Below, piece after piece: positions 1 to 11,558 of a stretch of 64,000 nucleotides of DNA; the stretch's first letter is position 1; each line of letters starts with the position of its first letter. The DNA is from Hyaloperonospora brassicae (Eukaryota > Oomycota > Peronosporomycetes > Peronosporales > Peronosporaceae). The position numbers and the translations under genes are program-made. A model generated the notes under the pieces. It searched no databases and was not told the DNA's origin. It saw nothing but the letters and a program-made list of their open reading frames with translations. The stretch lies in assembly GCA_947650285.1 (NCBI GenBank), contig CANTFL010001463.1:186001-250000 (forward strand), in the 5' to 3' direction.

Positions 1-1036
1 CTAAGCCCTGAACCACGCAGTGGTAGCTTTAACGGAACGCGAGATTGTGTGAGACCATTCACATAAAACGGTATGTAGCCGGTGGAGGCATGCACGGCGT
101 TATTCAACTTAAACTCAACGACGGGGAGCATCAAGCTCCAAGGCTTAGGCGTTTCAGCGCAAACACTGCGCAAGATGTCACCGATGATGCGTTTCACTCG
201 CTCGGTTTGACCATCAGTCTGCGGGTGATCCGCTGTGGACATGTCCAAACGTGTGCCGAGCACCTTGAAGATGGATTTCCAAAACTTTCCAGTGAAGCGA
301 GGATCTATATCAGAGACAATTGCAAACGGCAAACCGTGTTGTCGAAACGCGCGATCGATAAACAGCGTAGCTGTACCCTCACCATCAATGGTATCCGGCA
401 CCGCCGCTAAATGAGCATCTTGCTCAAACGGTCAACAAAGACCACAATACCCGTATTGCCATGCGCATCTTTCGGTAAACCGAACAGGAAATACATGCTG
501 ATGGACTACCAACACCCCTTGGGTATAGGCAAACTAGCCAGCGGCGCGGCCGCGTGAGGTGAGGGTTTCACCCGTTGACACGTTTCACACGTACGCACAT
601 ATGGGCTCACCCATTTGTATAGTTTAAGCCACCAATAGTATTGGCTCACAGAGCTATAGGTCTCTTCACGACCGAGATGACCACTCAACGCAGTATCGTG
701 TGCCTCATAGAGGATCCGATACTTCAATTCCTCATCATGAGGAACAACGATACGGGGAGTATCCTCCACATCCGTGCTATAGCACAACAGGCCTTGATCG
801 ATGGAATATAGATGTAACCTCGCACGTAACCGTGCCGACAATTCTATGTCCGAATCCTTAAACTCCTCGCTCCCTAGAGCACGTAGCAGAGTTACACAGT
901 GTTCATCCTTGGCATATGCCGTACGGATTAGTTCAGTGACCGACGACGACAGAGTCGTAACATGAGCAAGCTCATAGTCAGGCCTGCGTGACAACGCATC
1001 AGCCAAAGCATTCTGCTTGCCCGGCTTTTCCTTCAC
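1..1036 (-). pseudogene. pol integrase, G1 copy 1 (partial)
   Basis: The frame at 1036-506 holds the end of RNase H (KPGKQNALADALSRRPDY) and an HHCC zinc-binding integrase N-domain: H...H in EAHDTALSGH, then CETC. It stops at 506-508, within WESIS where the family continues. A second stretch (410-1) aligns to the DDE core. The first catalytic Asp, expected in SMDF, is Tyr (codon 493-491), as in copy 2. The window edge cuts the rest. Confidence 0.85.
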
Positions 1037-1042
1037 CTCTAA

Positions 1043-2492
1043 GTCATACGTGGCAAAGAAGAAAAGCTAACGAGCCATTCTCTGAGAGAGGTGAGGCGAC
1101 TGGGTCGCAGTGAGTAGTGACGCATGATCTGTATCAATCACAAGCGGCTTAGAGCCAAGAAGATGAACTCTGAATTTGACGAGAGCATACTTCATTGCAA
1201 GTAGCTCTTTGTCATGAACAGGATAGTTCTTTTCTGCATCCTTTAGATGCCGGGACTCAAACGCAATGAATCGTTCCCGTCCATCAGAATCTGTCTGTAA
1301 CAGAGCGCTGCCTATGGAAAAGTACGATGCATGACAGACTACACTGAAAGATCAATCAGGATCAGGCAAAGCCAAGATTGGCGCATGAAGGAGACTCTCC
1401 TTTACTGCTTGAAAATCATCATGCTCGGTGCTAGTCCAGCACCATTCCACACCCTTTTCAAGGAGATTGGATAATGGCCGAGCGGTATCTGCGTAATTTG
1501 CACTGTACGTGTGTAAGTAATTGACAAAGCCAAGCCACTTACGTAAGTCCTTTTACTTCTTTTGAACCGGACAATCAACTATGGCTTTTACCTCAGCGGG
1601 ATCCGCTCTAAGACCTCGCTTACCAATAAAGCACCCTAAAAATGAAATCTCTTCTGCACCAAAGATGCACTTAGACACGTTGGCATTCAACTTATTCGTG
1701 CGCATGCACTCGATCACCGCTTGTAAATGGTCAATGTGATTGTCCACATCTGACCGTCCGTTCATAGCACGAAAATGGACAAAGATGCCATCAAAATACG
1801 TCTGTGCATGTCATCTGTGAGATTTGAACAATTTTCTCACAAGACGATTGAATTTAGTCGGAGCATTTGATAACCCTTGCGGAATTTCACACGCCAATCG
1901 CAGAGCATACCAGCTCGGGGTGTTGACCGCTGTCAGCGGAATATCGCTTTCTCGCATGAGCAGCTGGTAATAACCATCTACTAAGTCGAGCGCACTGTAC
2001 ATTGTACATCCCACCTATTTTTCTGAAGAACATCCTTCCTCGGGATTGATGTCTAAGCCGGGATGGTGGCCGCATTAAGCTTATTGTAAGCATGGACAAT
2101 GCGCCGCTTCCCATTGGGCTTTTTGACACAGAAGGTCGGTGTGGAATGGGGAGATTTGCTCTCACGTACCATTCCTGCTGCGTGCTTTGCACGAAAGAAG
2201 TCGTCAATGACGTCACACTGTTCCTTCGGTAAAGTCTCTGCCGTGTTACGCAATATTTAGTTCCAGGAACTAGGTCAATTTCATGACGTACAACTCTATC
2301 AGGAGGTAAGACGGACGATGGGTTGTGACACACCACGTCCTGAAACTCCTTTACCAAATGATAGAAAGGGTCAAGAGGATCCTTAAGTACCGAAGATTCA
2401 GTTCGGGCATCCAATGCCACCCTTGTGTCCTCAAGGGCAGACTCGTCCAATAACGAGGATGAGCTCAACTCAATATCCGGCCGAATGACCAC
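1043..2492 (-). pseudogene. pol reverse transcriptase and RNase H, G1 copy 1 (broken, YFDG)
   Basis: Pieces in three frames carry RT landmarks: a KKPNGKRRIVHAYNKLNAA segment, the LDLVDGYYQLLM block, PQGLSNAPTKFNR, and the metal-binding box. The box should be YFDD but reads YFDG (minus, 1798-1787), losing one catalytic Asp. A TGA just upstream of the box is shared with copy 2. The RNase H region (about 1043-1500) is present but has stops. Together these rule out reverse transcription by this copy. Confidence 0.85.
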
Positions 2493-2504
2493 TAACTCGG
2501 ATAA

Positions 2505-3713
2505 TTATCCTGCCTGTAAGGCTTGGCTAAATTCGCCGTCAGACATTTCGCCTAGGTCAAAGAGAGTATCCAAGGATGGAAGAGTCTCAATACTAATATT
2601 GCCATCAATGTGGCCAGTCAACCCATTGACAAGTGTATAAAGTGTATTATTACTATTATCACTTCCTGACTTCGTAGACGTTGGGCGCTTAACAGTTGCC
2701 ACCCTACGCTGAGATTGTTTCCTCAAAGAAACCTTACGCCTCCTAGAGGCCAAGACAGTAGGGTCCGCGTGTTTGCTATTTATCGTAGCACGCTCTATAC
2801 CAAAGCTCATGTCTTGAATGACATCTGGTGAAGTGTTACATAACACGAAGACTTTACCCAGTCGATTTACACGTACCACTTCACGTACAGCATCCGGGCC
2901 TAGCCCTGAACACTCTGGATTCTCTCCATCAATGTCATTACCGACATTCAGTGAGGTGCCACCTCGGCCGCCCTCACTCGGATGAATTTCACGTGCCACC
3001 CCACTCACATCAGAGGAATTACATTCTTGATGTCTTGGTCCTAGGCCAACCATGCCTGCAGCATGCAGTGACTCAGTATCAAAACGAGTATAACTCAACG
3101 GAGTATAACTCCCATCACATAAGGTGAAAGAGCTCCGCTCAATATCAATGTCATTGACATTGGAGATAATTAACTCTGACATATCAATGTCCAACACCAT
3201 AACTTCTTCCGTCAATGGCTCGCGCCAATAGCGCTTTTGTTGCCTAGCAAAGGTGGGTTCATGAATTTCCAAAACTTCGCTAGAAACATTGCGCGTGGCG
3301 CCTAAGGTCTTAGACCTCCAATCAATCCATGGCTCATGGCGTTCATGCCAAGCCATACCTAGGATGAGATCATATCTCGACTTCAAATCGAGGTCAAGAC
3401 AGCGTTGAATGCTGTCAAAGTCCAAAAACTTCACACCTAATTTCAACGGAACTTTAGGCACCGTGACGCGACTACCAGTCGCTAAACGAACGGTGATTGA
3501 ATCACCCTCATGCGCTTTGAGCGCTTCAGCGTATCGCTGACTTCCCTCAAGGGAACGACGTCGAGCATAATTGCATGATGCTCCGGAGTCGATTAGGATC
3601 GACCAATGCTTCTCAAAGCCTTTAACTTTCGCCTCGGCGACTAACAAGCCAGGCTTGTATCCACGCTCTGTGCTGGTGGGCACATAGCTCGGTGGGGCTA
3701 AGCCCTGTTTCAC
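2505..3713 (-). pseudogene. pol protease and linker, G1 copy 1
   Basis: An open frame of 402 codons. It opens with a retropepsin-like aspartic protease: catalytic DSGAS near residue 42, and a hydrophobic DLILGM near residue 116 that fits the second conserved protease block. A long acidic, Ser-rich linker leads toward RT. It ends at a TAA after LQAG, where copy 2 has GAA and stays open, so the stop is private to this copy. In an active element the protease would cut the Gag-Pol polyprotein. Confidence 0.85.
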
Positions 3714-3814
3714 TCTACCTCGTAGAGAAGTAACATAGCTCAGTTATACCCCAGTAGGGCGCCCCGCGCCTACTGGGCGTCGACGCTTCCCCGTGCCATA
3801 CCAGGTTTCTGGTT

Positions 3815-4810
3815 GTGGCTGGGGTTTCGACCCATAGCAGTCGGTTGTTACTTAAGCAAAGGACAAGTGGGACGCAAGTGTTTAGTGCTTCCGCACATAT
3901 ATCAGCGTCTTACTTCCTGTCGTTGCTCAGCAACATGAAGCTCTGCTTCACCTTCATCTTCAGCATGGCTGAGATCCATCGGTTCTGGATTACAGTAAGC
4001 CGAGGTGCTCGCAGAGGTTGCCCTCGCAAAGCTTGGGTTGAACCCATTCCAACCAAGTCTGGGTGACTTGAAGTTGTGCTCAGAATTTTGAGCGATGCTA
4101 ACAGCCTCCTCAAAAGTAGAGGGATGGACCCGAAACGCATCGGTCCTAGCAACGCCATTACGAAGACCTTCCATGAAGACAGTCACATAGACTGTATCAG
4201 GGAGAGGGTCAGACTGCATAGTAGCCATAAGAGTTCTCAACTCTTGGGAATAGTCCGTTAGCTCATACTTACCCTGACGGGTAGACAAGAAGGGTGAGCG
4301 CACGCGATAAGCCTGGTTAGACGGCGAGAAAACACGCAAAAGGTCAAACTTGAGCGAATTACATTTGGGAAACGCCAAGTCGACCGACGTGCCACATGTC
4401 AGAGCCCACTCTCTAGCTCTTCCATCGAGCTTGTAGATAGCCAGCGAGACCCGCTAGTACTCCAGTGAGATAAGGCCAGAGCTCATGGCCATCTCAATCT
4501 CACGGATCCAGAGGGTCAAGTTTTCCCCTTCCTTCCCGGAGTAATGTTTGAAGTCCACCCGAAGGGGACGAGGTTTAATCTCTTCTGGTGGCATCGCCAT
4601 GTAGCGTGTTGGCATAGCCGACGCTACTTGGTTTTGAACCTGCCCTAAAAGGTCCGTTTCATACTGGATGGAGGTCTCGACTCGTGCATTGAGCACATAG
4701 GGACCTTGTGCAGCTAGCAATTCCACATGCTCTGGGCCTACGGACGCGGCCAGCTTATCAAGCGCGACTTTTTGGGCCTCAGAGAGAAGTGTGGATTGCT
4801 CCATCCTCAC
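3815..4810 (-). pseudogene. gag remnant, G1 copy 1
   Basis: Fragments in different frames together encode a capsid-like retrotransposon gag (starting MRMEQSTLL) with a C-terminal zinc knuckle. At the knuckle copy 2 reads C-X2-C-X4-H-X4-C (CYMCGSTKHLRPTC), whereas this copy has a TGA in place of the first Cys, followed by YMCGSTKHLRPTC. Gag normally forms the virus-like particle and binds element RNA. The stop, plus frame changes near 4440 and 4380, means no intact gag can be made. Confidence 0.82.
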
Positions 4811-4864
4811 AAAGGAACAGTCGTTGCCGATTCAGGCATAGATTGAGCAACAAGTGCTACCAAG

Positions 4865-5402
4865 TGTAGCGAATCTACACATCTTTTTAAGTAAGAGGAA
4901 GACTTAACGCTCAATGAGCAACTTTGGTTATACGAACCCGACTCGAAGAGTCAACAGCTTCGAGAGCTAAGGTTTGGTTCAAAGAACCCGACTCAAAGAG
5001 TCAACAAGCTCAGAGAACTTACGTTCCCTGTTCCAGGGGGACCAAATGATTCCAAGAATCAAACGCACTGAGTGCACAAGGAGTAGCTGCCTCAACAAGG
5101 CGTTGCTACCTCCTTATCGATCGCAAGACGCATCAGAGAGGCACGTGTCTTATGTTGATTAAAAAGGGGAACTGAATTTTATTTCTTCTTTTAACCTAAA
5201 AGAACACCTTAGAACAAAGTAATTATCCTACTCGCTAATGTCCTAATTAAACCTATTAAAAGTTCTCGTAATCAATGGTTGACAGACATCAGTCTTCAAC
5301 AATTGATACTGTGTTCTAATATTACTTTAAAAAGGATCCCATACCTTGTGTGCACCACACCTATTGTCGACTACCAATCGACGTGTAATACCGTTAAAGA
5401 CA
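4865..5402 (-). repeat. 5' LTR of G1 copy 1, with primer binding site at 4855-4862
   Basis: This block aligns with the LTRs of copy 2 (36925-37455 and 44096-44626). It begins TGTAGC on the plus strand, and its outer edge is uncertain by about 10 bases because the ends of the three LTRs differ. Immediately inside it (plus 4855-4862 TGCTACCA, minus TGGTAGCA) are eight bases that could pair with the 3' end of an initiator-Met-type tRNA, two bases from the LTR. That is the expected place for a minus-strand primer binding site. Confidence 0.85.
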
Positions 5403-5860
5403 CGATCTGATTCACCCCAGGCATGTTGCACCCCACTCGCCGTCTTACGTTTTCTTCCGCAAGACATGGACGCCTGAAGAAGTTCTGTAAACAACAAACA
5501 CCAACAAGATCAAAGCCCGACAAAGCGCTTACGACGCACTATATACACGTGACACGTCGGTGGATTGATGGGTCTTATCTCAAGAATATTTCTAGCGATT
5601 CGATGGGATCGAGCTGGTCGGATAGTACGTACAACCACGATCTTCGTACTCCACACGCACGAAGTATCGGCGCATGCTCGATGACCTGATACAATGAAGG
5701 GTCATCTGAGTCTCCTCAGCAAGCGCTGGTGTGAATGAAGTTGCAAGATGTTGTATAATGGGAATGTGCCGTCATCGACGCTGAAACCGAGACAGCGTAC
5801 GAGTTACGTTGTGGCGTTGCAGCACTAGTCGACAAGAAGTATTTTGATCTGCCCGTGATA
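5403..5860. repeat. Old dispersed repeat, homologous to about 48027-48500
   Basis: From TCTGATTCACCCCAG onward this stretch aligns by eye, with many substitutions and gaps, to 48027-48500. Shared landmarks in the same order are TCTGATTCAC, the GACACGTCGG block, CTAGCGAT, and GCCGTCATC followed by ACGCT. It abuts the LTR of G1 copy 1, so the gypsy element probably landed in or beside an older repeat. No intact frame is present, and the family is unknown; the 48 kb copy ends near an LTR-like hairpin, suggesting retrotransposon origin. Confidence 0.55.
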
Positions 5861-8118
5861 GTTGACATAACCACGGCTTCGATGACGATATACGTCGCAT
5901 GGAGAGTAAGCTAGTGTCGGGAAATTGACAGCTGTATTGGGTGTAAGCGTACGGTGTTTGTAGCTGGGAGGTCTCAGTGTATGAGGGAAAAATCTCACTA
6001 GCGCATCCTGGATTTTTGAACGAGTGAATGTGGGTAATCGATGAGGCGAAAGCCAGATATGAACTCGGAATGGGCAAACTGTGAAGGATCTTTGTTATCT
6101 TAACGGGTAATGGCCATTTTGCCAATATGTCTGTATTATTGCAGGTTAAACCAGCCCCTATACAACAGCAAAATAATTCTAGTACGGGGAACGCGAGGGT
6201 GGTGGACTGGAGAGTCTGAGATGACTAATCTAGTTGTCTGACAGATGATCCCGACATCCAAAATTCTATGCGAGGCAAACAGAAGTGGCCAGGCAACATT
6301 TGAAAAGTCTCTATTATTTCTGGGCCGAGACGTTGAGGTAGGACACGGAGCAATTTTTGACGGACCACATTTGGGAGAGGGATGCTCATATTATTGATCG
6401 TCTGAGATCGTGACCGTACTCGTTGAATAGTAGCTAAACATCCAAGTCAATTAGCGCGTACGCGAACAGTCTAATGATTTTGTGCGTACTTCACGCAAGA
6501 GGTTTCGATAGAAGGATACAATGTATTGACGAACAACGACGTGGTAGTAGAAATTTTTTTAAGTGAGTGCAGTGGTGGCAAAGTTGTTCCTTCAATACTG
6601 GTGATGTATTGGAAAAAGCGATGGATGCACGCACAAACCCAGACTTGCTGACGTCTGGACGGTAATAAGATCAAATGAGTTATTACTGTTTTTATTGTAT
6701 TGTAATTTGTAGATCGGTTGAGCGTAAGGCGTCTATATCGACATAGCAAAAGACAAGTGCATCGTCTTATTATTAGTGAACATTTTGGGGATGCCTCCTT
6801 GATATCGTACGTGGATAGTAAGTGCCAGCAAGTAAAAGTTGCGGGGTCGCTAGAATCGATCTCAGGCGGGTTCGGTAGTTCGATATGAATAGAAGCAGGC
6901 CGCGATGTTGACTTTATCGACCCCACTTTTAGGATCGCGAGATCGCTGCAAGCGGTCTCATACATCAAATGGTTCGCGATTTTAATATCGGAACGGCGAT
7001 ATTTGCAACCATATTTTAGTTAAGCTAGTTGATAGATCACGAAGCGGATCAAGCGTTGCGGTTGTTTAATGTATCGATATAGGTTCCCTACTACTGTATA
7101 TACTACCGATATTTACATCGTTTGGGCCGGACCGGTTTTGGTGACTAAGAATCTGTTTGTCATACAGACATCGAGAAACTCCCGGTGCACCTTGACTAGA
7201 GATATCAGGGCCTCATATTATCAGTCCAATTTATATCAACACAAATTGCGTAGAGCTGATATACAAAGTTGACAGACGGCCCAAGTGGTCAAAAGATCGT
7301 CCCGAGTATCGCAAGACCAGATCAAGTAGTACTTAGCGTCGAAAAGACGAGCCACATATTAGCAAGGCGGATCACATACAAGGCATGGCCTCTCACGCGA
7401 TATCCGAACGTTCGGGCTACCTTACGGGAAGATTGCTGATTACAAGGACCTTTGTGTATTGACAAGCATGCTGCGTTCAGAATCCAACTTTCACCTTGAG
7501 CAAGATAAGACGCATCGTAGGACATTTACAAACATCTCAAGCAATCTCGAACGACAAGTGCAAAAGTTGAGCGCAATAGTCAAGGATGCGAGACTGGGTA
7601 AAAATACTCCGTTCCCGCTGATGTGTCCTGACTGCGCGTAAGGTGGTGATCGACATCACCAATTATGTAGTTAGGGCTTATCAGCACATCCCGTGTGGGG
7701 AGAGTAACGCCTAAGATTTACCGCATCTCGATGCATATTCATCAACTCGATCATTGAGCGTGAAGATCTCTACTGCTACTCGCTGAGGTTCCTCTCGGAT
7801 CAGAACGGGAGCCATCTATATGTCGACCTCTCGGATCCAGACGGAGCAACTGTCCTTTTCTTGACGTCGAAGTGATGGCGCCCACAACGAGAGGTCAGAT
7901 CCGAGAACTATCGTCAGGTCCAAGAAAAGAAAAGCTCTTGATTAAGTTGCAAACAAAACTCATAAGGATAAAAATTCGTGAAATCAGGAATTGCAGCAAT
8001 TGATCAAAGCAAAGCTGGAATAGAAGTCCAAATTTGCCATCGTGTCCGATCGTTGCAAGAACTACCACATCGTCGGATAGCGTTTGGGCAGCGCAAACAA
8101 ACGATGAAACCTTATTGC
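5861..8118. other. No assignable gene
   Basis: AT-balanced sequence with only short frames. A 165-codon minus frame at 6968-6471 is the longest. It has no start context, domain or motif that I recognise, and could be a decayed repeat. Confidence 0.5.
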
Positions 8119-8180
8119 CATACATACATACATACATACATACATACATACATACATACATACATACATACATACATACA

Positions 8181-8214
<34 letters not shown>

Positions 8215-8248
8215 CATACATACATACATACATACGTACATACATACA
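8119..8248. repeat. (CATA)n microsatellite
   Basis: About 32 tandem copies of a four-base unit, with two or three single-base interruptions near 8210 and 8236. The Tyr/Ile/His/Thr-rich and Met/Tyr/Val/Cys-rich frames it generates on both strands are repeat translations, not genes. Confidence 0.97.
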
Positions 8249-8429
8249 CGTGCACACGGCATTGTATTGTGTAACATAGAGTCGTGATGCAAACTATCTG
8301 GGGATTGCAGCTAATTTGGTGCAAGGAAACGCTGCTACACCGAATGTAAGCTGACAACGTGTTGGATGCCTTACATCGAGCCCCTCGTACCGCAACGCGT
8401 GTCGAAGCCATGTTCAGGCACTGTAAGAC

Positions 8430-9180
8430 GTTTGCGCTGGTAATGTGAAATGGCCTTTCGAGGTGAAGGTCAACAAGCGTGGCCAGACCGTGCTACCTTC
8501 CACGGCACAGATTGCTGCACCAAAGTCGGGTGTCACCCTTTTTCAGACTCACGGCAACGCGTTGCTGTACTTGTCTGCGCAGACACCGAGCAGCTTCCTG
8601 CCAATCTGATCTTTCTACAGTGCGTTTGCTCTTCGTTTATCTTTCAGGTTACAATAACTTCCTACAGCGGGCGCGAAAGATGCAGTCGAGATTGCAAGTC
8701 GAAGAAGAGCAAACGTTGCAACGCAGCGTTTGTCCAAGGACGTAAGATGTCGTACTCTGATGATACCATGCGTCAAACCGAGTGAGTCTATGCGAACAAG
8801 CCGTCAGGTTGGGTAGCCAGTGGTGCACCGCCGTTGGTATAGACTCTGGCGTGCATCCAGATCGACAACATCAGGTCCTTCATGCAAAGAGCTCTCGCAG
8901 ATAGACAGCGTCCGGCCCTAGCGCACCACGTACCTCTTGGTCCCTTTCGCGACAAGCGACTGGCCAGTCGTTGCGAGAAGTGGAAGCGAGTCTCAACACG
9001 GCTGTGTCGCTGAGGTTTGTGTCGTCCCTGTGGTTGCCACTGCCCGAACGGCCAGAATGGCACAGAGCGCCAACAAGTCGACTCCGACCGTTGCGGGCAC
9101 AAGCGCAATCGTACCAAAGCGCCACTTCTCCACGAGCCCTACAAACGTGAGTAGCTCTCGTTGAAGCGACTGCTATATTA
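8430..9180 (+). pseudogene. Possible decayed multi-exon gene, unidentified
   Basis: Three protein-like stretches lie in order on the plus strand. About 8456-8606 reads as a Lys/Gln-containing globular segment (FEVKVNKRGQTVLPSTAQ and on). About 8653-8741 is a helical segment (NNFLQRARKMQSRLQVEEEQ) preceded by a good acceptor (TTTATCTTTCAG) and followed by a consensus-like GTAAGA donor. About 8860-9010 reads DNIRSFMQRALADRQ and on. Stops separate the pieces and I see no clean start. I do not recognise the family. It may be a real spliced gene, a remnant, or chance. Confidence 0.28.
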
Positions 9181-9237
9181 TTACGACGCGCTGAGCTCAG
9201 ACCGTCAGGGCCGAGCTGGTCGCCTTCATACGTCGCT

Positions 9238-10064
9238 CTACTCGGCCGCGACGCCCTTTTGGCACACGTAAATGTAGTGCACGGCATTGGCATCCGCCTC
9301 CGAGACCTGCACGGCACTCACGGTGGGTTTCGGCACTGTGTGGACTGTCACCTTCCACGACAGCTCCTTGTTCTCCAAGTAGCTCAAGCGGTTCGTCGGG
9401 ACGCCGTACGACACGACAAAGTAGACGCCATTGGGCTTCAGCACGCGGTAGACCTCGTGACACATTTTTGACACGTTGGCGGTCGAGCCTTCGCCGCACA
9501 AGATCGAGTCCATCGTGCCCTTGTCCACGACAGCGTCAAATGCCTCGTTGCTGCACTCGAGCGCGCACATGTTCATCGTCTGCCACTGCAGCTGCTCCGC
9601 CTGCTCCTTGTACTTGGCGGCCATCTGCTGCACGACCACGTCCGACACGTCGACGTTCACGAGCTTCTGGTAGCCGTCGGCCACCATCTCCTCCGACAGC
9701 CGCGAGTTGCCAGCGCCGGCCATGAGGACAGCAGCCGTCTTGGGGACGTACTGCGTCAGCAGCTCCTTCAGTCCGCCGTAGCGCTGGTACCAGTCAAACT
9801 GCTCGGCATCTCTGTAAAAAGAGTCGAAAAGAGTCGAAAGAGTCAAAAAGAGTCAAAAAGACAGACATGACCAATGTGTCAAAAATCAACGAGATGCACA
9901 CCCCAGCGCGGGCAGTGCGATTGATTGGTCAAATAGAATCGGCCACCGCAACGTCACGAAGGCACGCGCATGGGGCGCGATTGGAACGTCGAGCGACGTG
10001 GGTGGCAGGAGACGTACCTCGTGTAGCGCTCGTCCCAGTAGGTGGCCTTGCCGTACTGCGCCAT
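9238..10064 (-). CDS. eEF1A-type lysine methyltransferase (METTL13/EEF1AKMT4-like), two exons
   Basis: Exon 1 (10064-10018) encodes MAQYGKATYWDERYT plus two bases of the next codon. Exon 2 (9811-9238) continues RDAEQFDWYQRYGGLKEL to the stop. The 206-bp intron (10017-9812) has GT and CAG borders, and splicing gives about 205 residues. The YWDERY and FDWY blocks precede a Rossmann-type SAM-binding core: motif I VLMAGAGNSRLSE, an acidic NVDVSDV strand, then FDAVVDKGTMDSIL. This is the pattern of the family that methylates lysines of translation factor eEF1A in the cytosol. Without the upstream exon, the downstream frame would start inside the intron. A CAA-rich repeat lies just upstream in the likely 5' leader. 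The substrate is inferred from the family only. Confidence 0.85.
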
Positions 10065-10090
10065 GGATGAAGACAGAGAGAAAGAGAAAG

Positions 10091-10150
10091 AGTTGCGGCG
10101 GCTGCTGCGGCTGTTGTTGTTGTTGTTGTTGTCGTTGTGGTTGTTGTGGT
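10091..10150. repeat. Trinucleotide (TTG/CAA) repeat upstream of the methyltransferase
   Basis: An imperfect run of GCGG/CTG/TTG units. On the minus strand it is CAA-rich and lies 30-90 bases before the ATG at 10064, so it is probably in the 5' untranslated region or promoter of that gene. Confidence 0.8.
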
Positions 10151-10390
10151 GGGAGTTGGGTACGGAAATTGACGAACGGGTCAAAACGGGAAAGTCGCGC
10201 ACTTAACGGGATTCCCGTGCTTTCTCTCGAGTCGGGAGGCGCAGTCGGTTGCACGAGCGTTGCGGATAAAAGTCGTGGCTTTGGGACGAAAACGTGGAAA
10301 CTGAACAAGCGGTTGGGGCAACATGACGGGTCTTCTTTTTTCTTGCCATAAAACTCGCCGTCATCTCGTGTTTGTTTTATATTTGTTCGC

Positions 10391-10402
10391 TGCTCTCTCT
10401 CT

Positions 10403-10442
<40 letters not shown>
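10391..10442. repeat. (CT)n microsatellite
   Basis: About 25 CT units with a short C-run interruption near 10403-10409. It lies in the intergenic stretch upstream of the methyltransferase gene. Confidence 0.95.
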
Positions 10443-10445
<3 letters not shown>

Positions 10446-11558
10446 GTCAGAATCTGCAGTTGGGAGCACACAGCAAAAGGGTCACCCACCGCTTCGACAC
10501 AACACACTTTTGCTTTTTTGATAAAGTGGACTGCAACATGCCGTCTGCTAATGGGGACAACGTGGATAGCTCTGTCTACGTCGACACGTGATCGAGCGGC
10601 CACGACCAACAACAAACCTGTGTTGTAGCAACGACCGACACGTCAGCAGAATGGAAGAGCGACGATCGGATCGATTGAGCCACGTGCTTCGATCTGCATC
10701 GACTCTTCGTTTCAGGTGCTCTTGGATCGCCCACGTCGCCGACGTCAGCCATCAGCCCCATCTTCGATCTGATGACGTAGACCAGTAATTTATCAATGCA
10801 AAGCGAACCGGCCGTCAGTCGTTCAATAGCTAGTGGGGAGACTGCCGGTCTAGGTGCTGCGAGCACAGGTCTAGGCGACAAGCAACGGTTTGCCTTCACT
10901 TCGAATCGGGGACAGATGGTCGGTGGAATCGGTTTTTCTTCCGTAACTCGCATCCATTCATCTTTCCATTCAGTCGAGTGCTGCAACGACACCAATGGGA
11001 GCTGGGACACTGATGACGAGAGTGCCACACTTTAGCCCGTGACCAGCTGTGACGCAAAAGCGGTCAACACAAGCGGTCCGTTTGACTGGCACCAGTACAT
11101 GTGCTGAAGAATGGAAGCCACGTCGGGTATAGATGTAAACAGGTCAAGACGTCGTTGATACTAACACACCAGTTGTAGTGGTCTGAACATGGCACCGACC
11201 TGTTTCAGGTAATCGCATTCCGTCTTGCAGTTCGTCAAAGCCGACTCGGCTTTATGCGCTACGCTGATATAAAACGCCATCGATCAATGTGCGATTGCCC
11301 TCCATCCGTGATACGGTTGGCCAGCATGCGTTTGGTGGTGCTGAAACGAACTACAATCGCGACTGCTATCGCAGACTGATCTCGTCTCGGGCGTCTCGCT
11401 GGCTGTGATAGCGTGGACCTCCCGTTCACTCAAGCTGCACTTCCTGTCGCCGTTCCCGCATTTTTCATATGCTAGCGTTTTCCATAACGGCCATACAACG
11501 GCTTCGAGTTCAGTGCCCCCACAACAGATATCCATTCGTGGCTATTCCCTCCATGGCA
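10443..11558. other. Intergenic, no assignable gene
   Basis: Several 60-150-codon frames overlap on both strands, none with a recognisable motif or consistent splice structure. The stretch lies downstream of the transporter and upstream of the methyltransferase. Confidence 0.5.

Larger units (their letters stand above)
1..5402 (-). mobile_element. Ty3/gypsy LTR retrotransposon, family G1 copy 1 (truncated by window edge)
   Basis: Read on the minus strand the order is 5' LTR (5402-4865), gag, aspartic protease, reverse transcriptase, RNase H, then integrase running off the left edge. This protease-RT-RNaseH-integrase order defines Ty3/gypsy. It matches copy 2 at 36925-44626 almost base for base: position 1 here corresponds to about 39233 there. 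The copy is dead. The RT motif reads YFDG instead of YFDD, the gag zinc knuckle has lost its first Cys to a stop, a stop sits in the integrase just before the catalytic region, and there are frameshifts. Its 3' LTR and any antisense frame lie outside the window. The DNA just beyond the 5' LTR (5403 on) belongs to an older dispersed repeat. Confidence 0.93.

Noticed and set aside
4930..5060. Short direct repeats in the G1 LTRs (ACCCGACTC.AAGAGTCAACA) as a CRISPR-like array
   Set aside because: Only two units, inside an LTR of a eukaryotic retrotransposon.
6471..6968. 165-codon minus frame resembling a gypsy RT connection region
   Set aside because: The likeness is confined to a short loose stretch with no catalytic motif.
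7895..8411. Several 76-120-codon frames over the CATA repeat
   Set aside because: They are translations of a microsatellite in all frames.
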